Shown one piece after another: positions 44,042 to 51,497 of a stretch of DNA of 64,000 nucleotides. Both the position numbers and the translations under genes were made by a program. The DNA is from Chloroflexota bacterium (lineage in GTDB: Bacteria; Chloroflexota; UBA11872), in assembly GCA_022825895.1 (NCBI GenBank), contig JAJDVX010000024.1, positions 36,557 to 100,556 of the forward strand. The letters run 5' to 3'. Below the pieces are notes generated by a model. The model was given only the letters and a program-made list of their open reading frames with translations, was not told where the DNA came from and made no database searches. Each line of letters begins with the position of its first letter. The first letter of the stretch is position 1.

Positions 44042-45669
44042 TCGTTCTCCCACGTGGTCGCGCCCTGAAATCGCACCGTGACCGCAATCGATTCGTTCAG
44101 ATCGAAGTTCTGGACGACGCCGTCGCTGTAGGTCACGCGGATTCGAGCACGTAGGTGAATCTTGTACGGGTCCAGCCGGCCATCGACGACGGGCGTCACG
44201 TCGTTCCACTGGAGTCGCAGGCGCTCGTTGGGCCCGCCCGTGTCGCCGGGGCGGGTACCGCGGGGTCGATCATTCACCCCGCGGACAAAGGTCCATTGCT
44301 CCAACGTGACGCTCGCGGACGAGTCGGTGGCCGGAGGTTGGACAGCGAGTCGTACCCAGAGGTCAATCGGCGCGCCCCGCAGCACCTCGATAGCCCGAAA
44401 GCCCTCGGCGTCAGCATCGATGGCCGATCCCGCAAGCACCGGCGCCACGCGAATTGTGCCCGTGGGCGGATCATGGGCCGGCGTCGGCGTTTCCGCCGGG
44501 GGCGGCCGCCGGACCGGCGGCCGCGGCGTTGGCGTAGGAGTCGGGGTGGACGGGGAACCCGGCCGACTGGTGGGCGTCGACCCGGGTCCCGGATCGATCG
44601 TCGGGGTGGGACCTACCTGCGGGCCATCGGATCTGTACCCGGAGGATCCATGATCGGGATCGGCGATCACGGGAGCTTCGACCACGGAATCTTTGTGGGG
44701 CGTCGGTGTTGCCGTCAGCTCAGTCTCGGTCGCCTGCGTTGGCGTCGAGGTAGGTACGGCCCCCGTCGTGAAACGCACACGATCGTCCTGGAAAAAGACG
44801 ATGCTCGTTGACACAAAGCACCCGTTGCGCTTTCGATAGTTTCGGTAAAACGTGCCCGCAAGCAGCTGGCCGTTCACATCGCGCTTGCGGCCGTTGAACG
44901 CGGCCCCGTCATACGGACTGCTCACGCCTTTGCTGTAGCTGCCCAGATCCACCGCGTAGAGATCGTTCGGCCGGTTGTCGGTCACGGTCCCGTAGCGAAT
45001 ACCAGTTTCAGCTTCCTCGACCGTTGTGCCGGCGTAGTAGTTGATCACCTTGTAGATGCCGTCCGGTATCCGGCAGGTCGGACGGGGCGTCGGTGTCGGA
45101 TGGGGAATCGCAACCCAGCGCCGACGTGACTCGTAGTGCCCCGGCGACACGACGACTCGCCGCGACTCGTGGAAGCCCTCGATCCAGCGCCGCTCCGTCG
45201 TCCACCGGTCGGGCACCCAGACCGTGGTCACTTCCTCGCGGTGCTCCGTGATCCAGGAGCCGTCGTCTTGCCACTGTGAAGTATCGACCCAGACCCTTTG
45301 AAGCTCCCAGCGCGAGGTGTCGACCCATACGAAGTCGAAATAGAAAGTGTCGTCGTCCCACACCTCCTTCCAGAACCCGCTCGTCACCCACTGCACGCGC
45401 TCCTCCCAGTGGCCCGACTTCACCCACACCATGTGCGACTGCCAGACGCGCTCTTCGACGGTGCGCGTTTGGGTATTCCAGCGCCCCGGCACCCGCACAC
45501 GGTGTTGCTCCCAGCGTCCGGGAGTCCAGACGCTGCGAGTCTCGACCACGGGCTCCACCCAGACCCTCTCGGTCTCCCAGGTGCCGTGGTCGGCGCGTGC
45601 CTGTGCGACAGCGCACATGGTCAGCACGAAGCCGACGGTGGCCGCCAGCCACCATTCCATGCGCCACAT
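44038..45669 (-). CDS. Exported protein with tryptophan-rich repeats and Pro/Thr linkers
   Basis: A 543-residue protein beginning with a signal peptide (WWLAATVGFVLTMCAVAQARA). Residues ~25-185 consist of irregular repeats of a W-x-V-x(2)-G-x-W-E-x(3)-V-W-V type, about ten copies, giving a dense Trp/Arg/Val surface. A globular stretch follows (INYYAGTTVEEAETGIRYGT), then a threonine/proline-rich linker (about 310-400), and a C-terminal beta-rich domain that ends with VTYSDGVVQNFDLNESIAV. I do not know the family. It lies inside the Tad operon with 3-4 bp spacing or overlap, so it is probably a surface or pilus-tip protein. It could bind glycans or the recipient cell surface, which is inference from the aromatic repeat. 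Confidence 0.7.
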   Translation of the reverse strand: MWRMEWWLAATVGFVLTMCAVAQARADHGTWETERVWVEPVVETRSVWTPGRWEQHRVRVPGRWNTQTRTVEERVWQSHMVWVKSGHWEERVQWVTSGFWKEVWDDDTFYFDFVWVDTSRWELQRVWVDTSQWQDDGSWITEHREEVTTVWVPDRWTTERRWIEGFHESRRVVVSPGHYESRRRWVAIPHPTPTPRPTCRIPDGIYKVINYYAGTTVEEAETGIRYGTVTDNRPNDLYAVDLGSYSKGVSSPYDGAAFNGRKRDVNGQLLAGTFYRNYRKRNGCFVSTSIVFFQDDRVRFTTGAVPTSTPTQATETELTATPTPHKDSVVEAPVIADPDHGSSGYRSDGPQVGPTPTIDPGPGSTPTSRPGSPSTPTPTPTPRPPVRRPPPAETPTPAHDPPTGTIRVAPVLAGSAIDADAEGFRAIEVLRGAPIDLWVRLAVQPPATDSSASVTLEQWTFVRGVNDRPRGTRPGDTGGPNERLRLQWNDVTPVVDGRLDPYKIHLRARIRVTYSDGVVQNFDLNESIAVTVRFQGATTWENE

Positions 45670-45672
45670 GGG

Positions 45673-46587
45673 CTACGGCGTCACCTGAAGTACGCCAACC
45701 CCGACCCAGAGCTGATCCGAGGCTCGTGCGTCAAACGCGAGGCCTACCGATACCCTGGCGATCGACGGGTCGGTGAGCACCGCTGCCGCTTCCTCACCGA
45801 TCAGGGCCCGCAACTCACTCATTTCCACCGCATCCCAGGCGGCCGGCGTATCGACCGACCAGACGCGCACGTCCCATCCACCCGCCGAAGCGGCCTGGAA
45901 CTGCCGGCCATCCACCCGCACTTGGTCGATACCACCCTGTCGAAAGGCGTGGGCAACCAAAGCGCGCAAGGCGCCACGTCGCGCCTCATCGACGGCAACG
46001 GCCGCGATGCCCTGGCGCGCGCGGTTCCAGGCCACCCACTCAAGGAGGCGCTGCTCCAGCACCACGAGGTGGTCCGGATCAGGCTGGCCGGCTGCGTCCT
46101 GCGGGTGCGCGAGGCCGGGCCGTCCAACAACAACGGTCGCCGATGCGTCAAACGGAGGAAGGACGGCATGCACGCGCGCTTGGCCCGGCGCCAGGCCCGT
46201 TACGAGGCCCTCCGGACTGACGGTCAGGACAGCAGGGTCACTTGAAAACCAGCGGACCGGGGCGTCCCCACGCGTTGTCCCGTCGGCCAGGGCGGCCCGA
46301 ACGTGCACTTGCCTTGCTTCGCCCACGCCGAGGCGCAGCGGCTCGTCGACACCTTCGGCGACGGTCAGACTCGTGACGGAAACCCCGGTGGGAACGGGTC
46401 GAACGGGGCTGCCTTCGTCGGCTACGGCCGCGGCCACGGTCGTAGGGGTCGGGTCCCCGCCGGCGGTCGCGATCAGCAGGCCAATCGCCCCGCCAAGGCT
46501 GACGGCCGCGGCCGCAAGTATGACGGTCAGGACGATGGGGAGCCGGACGTGGCGCCCCGTGATCGATCGATAAAGTGGACTACGCAT
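45673..46587 (-). CDS. Membrane-anchored protein with Ig-like (Big_2) domain
   Basis: A 304-residue protein with an N-terminal membrane helix (LPIVLTVILAAAAVSLGGAI) and an extracellular part. Residues about 95-160 match bacterial Ig-like group 2 domains (VRWFSSDPAVLTVSPEGLVTG followed by GQARVHAVLPP). The rest is alanine-rich and not recognised. It sits 4 bp upstream of the Trp-repeat protein gene and 4 bp downstream of the TadG-like gene, so it belongs to the Tad operon. Probably a surface adhesin or pilus-associated component. Confidence 0.7.
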   Translation of the reverse strand: MRSPLYRSITGRHVRLPIVLTVILAAAAVSLGGAIGLLIATAGGDPTPTTVAAAVADEGSPVRPVPTGVSVTSLTVAEGVDEPLRLGVGEARQVHVRAALADGTTRGDAPVRWFSSDPAVLTVSPEGLVTGLAPGQARVHAVLPPFDASATVVVGRPGLAHPQDAAGQPDPDHLVVLEQRLLEWVAWNRARQGIAAVAVDEARRGALRALVAHAFRQGGIDQVRVDGRQFQAASAGGWDVRVWSVDTPAAWDAVEMSELRALIGEEAAAVLTDPSIARVSVGLAFDARASDQLWVGVGVLQVTP

Positions 46588-46591
46588 GGCA

Positions 46592-47095
46592 TCAGTTCCT
46601 TGTCGTCGCGCTGGCCGTGATCGGCAGCGCGCGGATGGCGGGGAGACCCGCGAGCCGGAGAAGCCCGGTGCGCACCGGGACGTCGGCCCGGATGGATACG
46701 GTGGGAGCGGTCACGGATCGATTGCGGATGGCATCAACGTGGCCTGGCGCCGTGACCGCGATCTGGGCCGACTTGGCCACGTCGTCGGCCGACGAACCCG
46801 CGATGAGGCCACGAAGCGATCGCAGGTTGAGGCGCACGTACTCCCTCGCGACGGCGGTTGCCTGGCTGCCGAGCCGAACCTCGCCGGTGGCCGCCAGGTG
46901 GTGCGCATCGATCTGACCGGCAGCCACGACGGCGGCCTGCTCCAGCGCATCGCCAAAGCGGAGGCGCTGGCCGCGGATGGCGTTGATGTCGATCACGAGC
47001 GCCCCAAGCAGCAGGCAGAGGCCGAGCAGCAACACCGTCAGTCCCGACACCGCGCCGGTCTCGTCGGCACGGGCGCTTCGCAGCCGCGCCGTCAC
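46592..47095 (-). CDS. TadG/TadE-like pilus assembly protein
   Basis: A 167-residue protein with the N-terminal hydrophobic helix of TadG/pilus assembly proteins (ETGAVSGLTVLLLGLCLLLGAL) ahead of DINAIRGQRLRFGDALEQAA, a common arrangement in Flp pilus-assembly pseudopilins. The gene overlaps the TadE-like gene by 4 bp. Likely a minor pilin or assembly factor. Confidence 0.7.
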   Translation of the reverse strand: MTARLRSARADETGAVSGLTVLLLGLCLLLGALVIDINAIRGQRLRFGDALEQAAVVAAGQIDAHHLAATGEVRLGSQATAVAREYVRLNLRSLRGLIAGSSADDVAKSAQIAVTAPGHVDAIRNRSVTAPTVSIRADVPVRTGLLRLAGLPAIRALPITASATTRN

Positions 47096-47526
47096 CGATT
47101 CACCTCGCCGCGGGTGGTGAATCGCGAGCGCAGTGGAACGTCCAATTCCAGCAGGAAAGGAATCCGGACGCGTTGCGTGCTGTGCAGTTCGACCGTTAGC
47201 GGTTCGCGCCAGTCAACCGCTGTGGGTTGGATCGTGAGCGACACGGATTGTGGATCGAGCCCGGCCGTGACCAGATCGGCAGCCACCCGCCTGCGGAGGG
47301 CGGCGCTGTCACCGCCCTCCTGCGCGGCCTGCCGAGCCGCCGCGGCGGCCACGTGGTTCTGGGCCTGCCAGGCGTCCAGGGTCTGGGCGAAGACGATGAC
47401 GGCCACAAGGACCGGGACGACGACCAGCATCGCCAGAACTGCCTCCGCGCCGACCGCGCCGTGCTCGCCCGTGAGCCACGGCGGCCAGCAACAGAGTCGT
47501 CGCTGGGGCTCGCACGAAGGTTGCAT
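47092..47526 (-). CDS. tadE: TadE-like minor pilin
   Basis: A 144-residue protein with GAVGAEAVLAMLVVVPVLVA, the glycine/glutamate leader and hydrophobic helix typical of TadE pseudopilins, followed by AAAAARQAAQEGG and a beta-rich C-terminal part. TadE proteins are processed by TadV and assist Flp pilus assembly. Start at ATG 47526 is 3 bp downstream of the Flp pilin stop. Confidence 0.75.
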   Translation of the reverse strand: MQPSCEPQRRLCCWPPWLTGEHGAVGAEAVLAMLVVVPVLVAVIVFAQTLDAWQAQNHVAAAAARQAAQEGGDSAALRRRVAADLVTAGLDPQSVSLTIQPTAVDWREPLTVELHSTQRVRIPFLLELDVPLRSRFTTRGEVNR

Positions 47527-47529
47527 AGC

Positions 47530-47721
47530 CTAGAGCGCGGCCAAGTCGGACAGGACGCCTTTGAGATATTCGGCCAGGCCGTTATTCCAGGCCACGATCG
47601 CCGCCCCGAAGACGGCGACGCCGATCCCGGCGATCACGATGTATTCGGTAGCGTTGCCGCACTCGTCGGTCACGACCATTCGCAGGCCGGCCCGCAGGCG
47701 GTCCTTTAAGGACTCAATCAT
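47530..47721 (-). CDS. Flp-type pilin
   Basis: The ATG at 47721, preceded by GAGGAA, gives 63 residues, the usual size of Flp pilins. It has a charged leader (MIESLKDRLRAG) and the processing region ECGNATEYIVIAGIGVAVFG, where a Gly-x(3)-Thr-Glu-Tyr pattern marks the cleavage site, then a single hydrophobic helix. It is the major subunit candidate of this Tad-type pilus and is the first gene of the pilus part of the operon. Confidence 0.75.
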   Translation of the reverse strand: MIESLKDRLRAGLRMVVTDECGNATEYIVIAGIGVAVFGAAIVAWNNGLAEYLKGVLSDLAAL

Positions 47722-47860
47722 TACGGTTCCTCGCAGTCGTACGATGTACAGAGGTCGGCGAAGATTGGCGCCGCAGGTTGTGCGGTCGGTCTTCGCAGGT
47801 CGGAGTTCGCGCCGGCGGGATCTAGGTGTGGTTGCCGATTCCCGCCGGCGCGTCACGGGT

Positions 47861-48745
47861 TCACTGCAGAGCGCGCTCCTTTCCTGTGCGTCTGGGCGCC
47901 GGTGTCTCGCCCAGAACCGTCAGTTGCTGGCCGCTTTCGTCCGCCACCGGGGTCCAGACGGGACCGAGCGGGTCCGCATGAAAGGCCGCGTCCCAGGCCA
48001 CGGCGATCTGCAGCACGTCGTTCGCGCCGTAAGTGCCACGATCGGCTACCTCGTGCAGACCAACCCTGACGGCCTGGCAAAGGCTCGCGACGCGCGTCCG
48101 CCGGCTTGCCGTGATGCGCAGTGCGGGAAACACCGGAAACTCGGAACGCCACGCCCCGGAGCGCCAGAAGTGCGCGTAACTGTGCACCTTCCGTGAAATT
48201 CGCCGAAGTTCTTCTGTTCCGCGGTCAATTTCGAAGAAAAGCCAGTGATCGCCCCTCGGGTTGCGCACCTGGGCCAGTCCGTCGGGATGGATCACATGCG
48301 AGCGGCCGGTCGTCCGGTACCGCATTCGCAGGTGCGGATCCGAATTCCAGCGCACCAGCGAGTGGCCGGCGGTGGATCCCAGGGCGCGCCAGAGGGCGAT
48401 GAAGCACTGATTGACCGCCAGTTGGTGTCGAGCACGCTGGGGCGAGAAGGCGTCGGGGTCCCGAACGTAGGGGATCTGAGCCCGCGGCGCGTCGTCGATG
48501 TGTGCCAGCGTGTCGGCGCCTCTGGCTGACAGGCCGTACACGTAGGCTTGGCTCCCGCCGCCCAGCCCACCGGCCACTGCCCGTGCCCGGACGACCAGAC
48601 CCTGCCTGAACAGCGTCGTCAGACACCGCTGGCAGGCCCGGCGGCTCACCGGGGCGAAGACCACCTCGTGCACCTGCGCGACATCCATGAACCGATGGGC
48701 GCGCAGCAGGCGCAAGACTTGGATCTGCCGCGGGGCCCAGATCAT
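47861..48745 (-). CDS. Replication-relaxation family protein
   Basis: A 294-residue protein from ATG 48745 of the Replic_Relax family (PF13814). It has an N-terminal winged helix (APRQIQVLRLLRAHRFMDV, ...CQRCLTTLFRQGLVVRA), a GSQAYVYGLSARGADTL strand, ARHQLAVNQCFIALWRAL and DHWLFFEIDRGTEELRRI near the C-terminus, which has the acidic pattern of a nuclease-like fold. Such proteins accompany conjugative and mobilisable elements in Gram-positive bacteria and act on element DNA. It lies between the VirD4-like ATPase and the Flp pilin in the same direction. No strong ribosome binding site, so the start is tentative. Confidence 0.7.
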   Translation of the reverse strand: MIWAPRQIQVLRLLRAHRFMDVAQVHEVVFAPVSRRACQRCLTTLFRQGLVVRARAVAGGLGGGSQAYVYGLSARGADTLAHIDDAPRAQIPYVRDPDAFSPQRARHQLAVNQCFIALWRALGSTAGHSLVRWNSDPHLRMRYRTTGRSHVIHPDGLAQVRNPRGDHWLFFEIDRGTEELRRISRKVHSYAHFWRSGAWRSEFPVFPALRITASRRTRVASLCQAVRVGLHEVADRGTYGANDVLQIAVAWDAAFHADPLGPVWTPVADESGQQLTVLGETPAPRRTGKERALQ

Positions 48746-48852
48746 CGAACGGACGAAGGCCCGGCCGGAATAGTTACGCGAGGCGTCGGCCGAGGTTTTG
48801 TCGGAACATTCACGCGCGTTCGCACGCACACTAGGTTCGGGATGCCGCGAAA

Positions 48853-48868
48853 TGTCGCCGCGGCGACA
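48853..48868. promoter_or_regulatory. Perfect 16-bp palindrome TGTCGCCGCGGCGACA
   Basis: A fully symmetric 16-bp site (TGTCGCCG/CGGCGACA) in the 208-bp gap between the VirD4-like and replication-relaxation genes. It is too GC-rich to judge by eye as non-random, but perfect symmetry over 16 bp is rare and suits a dimeric repressor or the recognition site of a DNA-processing enzyme. Confidence 0.5.
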
Positions 48869-48921
48869 CGACGCCGGGGCATGGCGACGCGCACGAGTCG
48901 GCGATGCGGGGGGCGACGGTC

Positions 48922-48947
48922 GCGTCGGCGCGTCGCGTCGGCGCGTC
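48922..48947. repeat. Perfect tandem 13-bp repeat next to the palindrome
   Basis: GCGTCGGCGCGTC occurs twice without a gap. It lies 54 bp from the perfect palindrome in the same short intergenic gap, and both sit upstream of the replication-relaxation gene. Iteron-like tandem repeats near a palindrome are typical of replication origins or transfer origins, but this could also be a simple-repeat stretch in GC-rich DNA. Confidence 0.5.
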
Positions 48948-48953
48948 GGATGA

Positions 48954-50381
48954 TCACGCTTGCTTCCTCGGTGCGGGTGGCTGTGCCGCACTCGGCTGCG
49001 CGGCGAGGTCGACCCGACCCTCGGCCGCGTGCAGCGAATCGTCGGCGGGACCTCGTCCCGACCAATCGCTCTCGGACGCGTCGCCCGACGAAGCCTCGCG
49101 CGGACCATCGGAGCCCGAGAGCACGCCGTAGCGCGCGGCGACCAAGGCGTCCAGGGCCAGCCGAGGCTGCCCAAGTGCTCGTCGCGCGCGCCCCTGAATG
49201 CGGGCGGCCATGGCGGGATCACCAGGCGGGATGGCCCGGACCGTCGCCTCGAATGGCTGGGCCGGGCGGTTGTCGACCAGCGTCTTGATTGCCATATGGT
49301 AGGCGGGAAGGTCGTCCAGCTGGGCGGGGGTGAACGTCGGCGCCATCTCCATCGCAAAGTGCCGCGCCTGCTCCCGAAGACCGCCAAACACCACGTGGGT
49401 CCGGGTGTTAAGCAGGACGCTGCTGAGAATGCCCTGCAATCGGCGATGGCCGGGGTTCTGGGTGGCCACAGCCAGGCCCACGCCGTAGCTGCGCGAGCGT
49501 TCGAAGAAAGCGGCCATGTCGCGCCCGGTATCCAGGAATTCCTGAAACTCGTCGATGACGGCGAAGTACGGCGGCCGCACATCTGCGGGCCGACGGAGAA
49601 CCGCCTGCCAGAACTGGGTCACCAGGATGCTGCCCAGAAGCCGAGACCCGGCCGCGCCCAGCGCCGTATCGGCCTGATCGAGATTCGCCAGTACGATTTC
49701 CCCGCGCTCCAGCACGCCGTCCCAGCGCAGAGCCGAACGTGGCTGCACGAGGATGTTGCGCACGCGCGGGTCCTGCACCAGCATCGCCATGCGCCGCAGG
49801 GCCCCGCCGAAGGTCATCTCAAACTGCCGCACCGAAATACGGTCCACCTGATTGCGCCAGTACGACTGCACGAACGGATCCTTGACGTTGGGCATGAGGC
49901 TTTGGCGCCAGTCGCGGTCGATGAACAGTCGTTCGAGATCGAGCATGGTCGGTTTGATCTGCGGGTTGGCGGCCAGCGTGCGGAATCCATACGCAAAGGC
50001 CTGCGACATTGAGGTCCCCCAGAGGAAGTCCTCGCCGCGGACTAATTCGCGCAGCAGCGAATACACCGCCATGGCCACCCGGTCGCCTTCGTCCGCGTCC
50101 CGCACGTCCAGGGGATTGAGACCCACCGGTCGGTCCGTGTCCGCGAAGTCGAGGGTCAGCACGTCACGCTCGCGCTCTGGCGGAATCGAGGCCAGCAGGG
50201 CGCGCGCGAGATCACCCTTGGGATCCAAGAGCAAGACACCGTGGCCGAGCCGTACGGCCGACAGAGCCAGCCAGAAGAGAAACGTGCTCTTGCCGACGCC
50301 CGTCGGGCCCACGACAAACAGATGCTTCAACGCGTCGACGGGCTTCAGTCCGTAGGTCCGCCGCTCACGGCGCTCATCCAT
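48954..50381 (-). CDS. VirD4/TraG-like coupling ATPase
   Basis: The ATG at 50381 overlaps the upstream gene by 8 bp and gives 475 residues. HerA/FtsK-type ATPase of the VirD4/TraG family: Walker A VVGPTGVGKSTFLFWLAL, LLLDPKGDLARALL, Walker B YFAVIDEFQEFLDTGRDM, and VGLAVATQNPGHRRL sensor region. Such proteins bring relaxase-bound DNA to a transfer channel, or pump DNA. It lies upstream of the replication-relaxation protein and the Tad operon. No relaxase of a standard MOB family was recognised near it. Confidence 0.8.
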   Translation of the reverse strand: MDERRERRTYGLKPVDALKHLFVVGPTGVGKSTFLFWLALSAVRLGHGVLLLDPKGDLARALLASIPPERERDVLTLDFADTDRPVGLNPLDVRDADEGDRVAMAVYSLLRELVRGEDFLWGTSMSQAFAYGFRTLAANPQIKPTMLDLERLFIDRDWRQSLMPNVKDPFVQSYWRNQVDRISVRQFEMTFGGALRRMAMLVQDPRVRNILVQPRSALRWDGVLERGEIVLANLDQADTALGAAGSRLLGSILVTQFWQAVLRRPADVRPPYFAVIDEFQEFLDTGRDMAAFFERSRSYGVGLAVATQNPGHRRLQGILSSVLLNTRTHVVFGGLREQARHFAMEMAPTFTPAQLDDLPAYHMAIKTLVDNRPAQPFEATVRAIPPGDPAMAARIQGRARRALGQPRLALDALVAARYGVLSGSDGPREASSGDASESDWSGRGPADDSLHAAEGRVDLAAQPSAAQPPAPRKQA

Positions 50382-51114
50382 CGGGCGCCTGCCCCAAGAA
50401 GAGCGCCTCGTCGCGTGTGATACGCCCGCGACGGGCGTTGCGGCGGGTCCAGATACACCGCTCGGCAAGCCCTGTGAGGTCGCTGAGCGAGCGCCCGGTC
50501 AGCGCTGCCGCCTCCGCCGCGCTCGCGACGAAGCCAGCGCCCCGCCATGGGCGGCACGCCCGAATCGTCTGGATGTACGAACCACGGCGCATGGGCCGTC
50601 GCAGTTTCAGCCGGTTGAACGGCCCAGCCCCCTGCGTGAAGACCGCAGCCGACTGCCGCAGCCGCTGCCGAGCCCGCCGTCGATTCCGCGCCCGGACCAG
50701 CAGGTGGATCTCGAGAACCAGAAGCTGGCCTCGGACCTTGGCCTCCGCGGCGCTGGCCTCGGCCAGACGTTCCCGGGAGACGTGGGGCGCCCTCGATCGG
50801 TAGGACTGGCCGGCGAGGGCAAACGCGAGCATTTCCCGCAGTCCCGCGACGAGGCTCCGCAACAGGCCGCTCCCACCAGTATCACGCCCGGTGCGCAGGG
50901 CCTCAACGATCGCCCAGCCGGTGCGGCGCACCTTCGGGCCGATCGGCTTGGCAATGCTGCGGATGAGCACCTGTTCATCGCGCGCCAGCCCGGCAAAGAC
51001 CGAATCGAGGTCCGGCGGGGGCCCCGTGACCGGATCGTCCCACAGCGGCAGCGCCCATGATCGGGCCGGACGCAGGTATCCGCCGGTTGTGAATGAGTCG
51101 CGACCAGGCGTCAC
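50374..51114 (-). CDS. Probable N-terminal partner domain of the VirD4-like ATPase
   Basis: A 246-residue protein ending in the same bases that start the ATPase gene. The core (AKVRGQLLVLEIHLLVRARN...LRQSAAVFTQGAGPFNRLKL) resembles the N-terminal domain that in many conjugative ATPases of this type is part of the same polypeptide. So the coupling protein seems to be split into two overlapping genes here. I cannot name the family. It could contact the pilus base or relaxosome. Confidence 0.6.
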   Translation of the reverse strand: MTPGRDSFTTGGYLRPARSWALPLWDDPVTGPPPDLDSVFAGLARDEQVLIRSIAKPIGPKVRRTGWAIVEALRTGRDTGGSGLLRSLVAGLREMLAFALAGQSYRSRAPHVSRERLAEASAAEAKVRGQLLVLEIHLLVRARNRRRARQRLRQSAAVFTQGAGPFNRLKLRRPMRRGSYIQTIRACRPWRGAGFVASAAEAAALTGRSLSDLTGLAERCIWTRRNARRGRITRDEALFLGQAPDG

Positions 51115-51497
51115 GCCGTCGCCCCGGGCCGGGATTCGCGAACGACCCCGGATGATTCACGCCGTCCGGTCAGCGTGGCCGCGGCGCGCGGCCACCAGCC
51201 CCGGGTTCGGCGGCAGCGCTCGGCGGCATCGAGCTTTTGCGCGTAGCCACGCGCCACCGCCTGCGTTCGCTGGAGCAGTCGCTGCAACCGTGTCTGCTGA
51301 CGGTGAGCAGCTGCGAGTTCGGTACGGAGCCGGTCAACTTCGCGACAGAGGTCTGCAACCTGGCCGCGGGCCGCTGCGAGATCGCGCTGGGCGTCGGCTG
51401 CAGCCGCAATCTGCGGCAGTCGCTGCTCCAGGAGGACGGCCAGCCGGTCACGCTCCTGCGTGACGATTCGACGGCGCCCGGTGCTGCGTGTCGCCAT
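51111..51497 (-). CDS. Small coiled-coil protein at the operon start
   Basis: A 128-residue protein from ATG 51497 (a GTG at 51512 is the alternative). Residues ~15-90 form a leucine/glutamine/arginine coiled coil (QVADLCREVDRLRTELAAAH). No family is recognised. It overlaps the next gene by 4 bp and is the first gene of the leftward transfer/pilus block, so it may bind the element DNA or serve as structural component. Confidence 0.55.
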   Translation of the reverse strand: MATRSTGRRRIVTQERDRLAVLLEQRLPQIAAAADAQRDLAAARGQVADLCREVDRLRTELAAAHRQQTRLQRLLQRTQAVARGYAQKLDAAERCRRTRGWWPRAAATLTGRRESSGVVRESRPGATA

